Below, piece after piece: positions 5,568-6,499 of a stretch of DNA of 6,499 nt (its first letter is position 1; each line of letters starts with the position of its first letter). The position numbers and the translations under genes were made by a program. Source of the DNA: Candidatus Woesearchaeota archaeon (GTDB lineage Archaea > Nanobdellota > Nanobdellia > Woesearchaeales > DSVV01); assembly GCA_023267795.1 (NCBI GenBank), contig JAHFMP010000033.1, positions 1 to 6,499 on the forward strand. The letters are read 5' to 3'. The notes under the pieces are model-generated. The model saw only the letters and a list, made by a program, of their open reading frames with translations, was not told the DNA's origin and searched no databases.

Positions 5568-5574
5568 AAAAAAT

Positions 5575-6213
5575 ATGACAAAAAAGACAAAACTGGTTAT
5601 GTTTGATTATGATGGTGTTTTAATAAATTCCAACCACCTGCCAAAACAGTACTATGATGAACTGGCAACTATTTTGGGAACAAAACAATTTGCAACACAG
5701 GAAGAATTGCGAGAATATCTCGAAGTCAACATGCATCTTTCCTTGCAGAGGTTAGGAGTAGATACTCCAGAAAAATTGAATGTAGCGACAATGTTGTTTA
5801 GAAAACATGATGATCGCTGGAAGAACCTTTCGTTGTTTCCAGGAGTCAAAGAAATGCTGCATAAATTGAAACAAAATGGATATGCACTTGCAATTATTTC
5901 AAATAATAAGGAAGAAACAATTCGTTATGATTTATCAAGACACAAAGTATTGATGTATTTTGATCATATTGTGGATACAAAATATGGCAGAAAGCCAGAA
6001 TCAGATCAAATTATGCATTGCCTGAAATTGGCAGATATCTCTCCAGATCAGGCAGTGATGATTGATGACATGGATGGAGGCTTAATTGCTGCAAAAACAG
6101 CAAAGTTAAAAAAAGCAATAGGAGTTAGTTATGGCTATCAGCTTCGACATCGTCTGCAAATGGCAGATGTCATTGTTGATCATCCAAAAGAAATTATAGG
6201 AGTTGTGGAATAA
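5575..6213 (+). CDS. HAD-superfamily phosphatase, phosphoglycolate-phosphatase-like
   Basis: This 212-residue haloacid-dehalogenase-type hydrolase has all four motifs. Motif I is MFDYDGVLI, with nucleophile D11 and acid/base D13. Motif II is S109 in AIISNN, motif III K140 in YGRKPES, and motif IV the acidic pair D164-D165 in [14 protein letters not shown] helical cap of roughly residues 18-85 sits between motifs I and II, the subfamily I arrangement found in phosphoglycolate phosphatases and beta-phosphoglucomutases. Substrates of such enzymes are small phosphate esters or nucleotides; this one cannot be assigned. The family usually has GDS or GDT at motif IV, whereas here it reads IDDMDGG. 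It follows the repeat block and precedes dnaJ by 4 bp, so it is probably co-transcribed with dnaJ. No TATA-like box was found just upstream, so transcription may continue from mazG. Confidence 0.88.
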   Translation: MTKKTKLVMFDYDGVLINSNHLPKQYYDELATILGTKQFATQEELREYLEVNMHLSLQRLGVDTPEKLNVATMLFRKHDDRWKNLSLFPGVKEMLHKLKQNGYALAIISNNKEETIRYDLSRHKVLMYFDHIVDTKYGRKPESDQIMHCLKLADISPDQAVMIDDMDGGLIAAKTAKLKKAIGVSYGYQLRHRLQMADVIVDHPKEIIGVVE

Positions 6214-6217
6214 TTAT

Positions 6218-6499
6218 ATGGCAAAAGATTATTATAAAATACTAGGCGTAGAGAAGGGAGCTTCCAAAGAAGAGATTAAGAAAGCCTATAAAACAATGGC
6301 AAAAAAATATCATCCTGACATGAATAAAGAAGCCGACTCTGCAGAAAAATTCAAAGAGATCAACGAAGCTGCCTCTGTTCTTTCTGATGACAAAAAACGC
6401 GAGCAGTATGAACAGTTTGGAACAGCTGATTTTGCACAAGGACAGGGATTTTCTGGATTTGATCAGGCTGGTTTTGCACAAGGCTTTGGATTTGATTTT
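6218..6499 (+). CDS. dnaJ: DnaJ, Hsp40 co-chaperone (N-terminal part, cut by the window end)
   Basis: Ninety-four codons are visible, open to the last base. Residues 1-70 form a complete J domain: DYYKILGV (4-11), the [14 protein letters not shown] helix with the catalytic HPD tripeptide at 32-34, then [27 protein letters not shown] stimulates DnaK ATP hydrolysis. From about residue 71 a Gly/Phe-rich region begins ([18 protein letters not shown]), typical of class I and II DnaJ. Whether the zinc-finger domain of class I follows cannot be seen. The start ATG comes 4 bp after the HAD stop; the possible ribosome site is only a weak GTGGAA, with an AGGAG 15 nt away, so it is probably translationally coupled. 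It is separated from dnaK by three hydrolase genes and a second promoter. Confidence 0.97.
   Translation, partial: MAKDYYKILGVEKGASKEEIKKAYKTMAKKYHPDMNKEADSAEKFKEINEAASVLSDDKKREQYEQFGTADFAQGQGFSGFDQAGFAQGFGFDF

Noticed and set aside
5467..5574. Longer HAD protein starting from a TTG inside the repeat
   Set aside because: The ATG at 5575 has an AAGGA at proper spacing and leads directly into HAD motif I; the extra residues are encoded by inverted-repeat DNA.

Overview
This AT-rich window holds a heat-shock chaperone locus (grpE, dnaK and the start of dnaJ), interleaved with small metabolic and metal-binding genes. An archaeon is suggested. Several genes have a TATA-like box about 25-45 nt before the start codon. 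One of them (4369) would be leaderless, with its box centred 26 nt upstream of ATG and no Shine-Dalgarno. The window also carries a winged-helix plus minimal-nucleotidyltransferase protein and a tiny zinc-ribbon protein, both common in archaea. The DnaK is of the insert-lacking type shared by archaea and Gram-positive bacteria. A DPANN-type lineage such as Woesearchaeota or Pacearchaeota would fit, but that is inference from style and not proven here.

Layout. Left part, minus strand: a nucleotidyltransferase with an N-terminal winged helix runs off the left edge (1-558), with a perfect 16-bp palindrome at its predicted transcription start. Upstream of it lie two overlapping small genes, a zinc-ribbon protein (876-1088) and a two-helix membrane protein (644-889). 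A 173-bp intergenic region (1089-1261) holds divergent TATA-like boxes.

Centre and right, plus strand: grpE (1262-1834) overlaps a YkgJ-type cysteine-cluster gene (1791-2369), which is followed by dnaK (2405-4270) and a T-rich terminator. A new leaderless promoter then drives a single-domain MazG pyrophosphohydrolase (4369-4782) and an HD-domain hydrolase (4804-5442). Next comes a 124-bp block of nested inverted repeats (5426-5549), then a HAD-family phosphatase (5575-6213). Four bases later begins dnaJ, cut off by the right edge.

How the genes work together. GrpE, DnaK and DnaJ form the Hsp70 folding machine: DnaJ delivers clients and triggers ATP hydrolysis, DnaK holds the client, and GrpE releases ADP. 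Between them sit a cysteine-cluster protein and three phosphohydrolases that would suit nucleotide or phosphometabolite clean-up, so the locus looks like a combined protein and metabolite repair cluster (inference).

The most unusual structure is the repeat block at 5426-5549. Its four complementary segments can pair in two mutually exclusive ways, and its first arm encodes the last codons of the HD gene. No RNA gene, CRISPR array, insertion sequence or origin was recognised.
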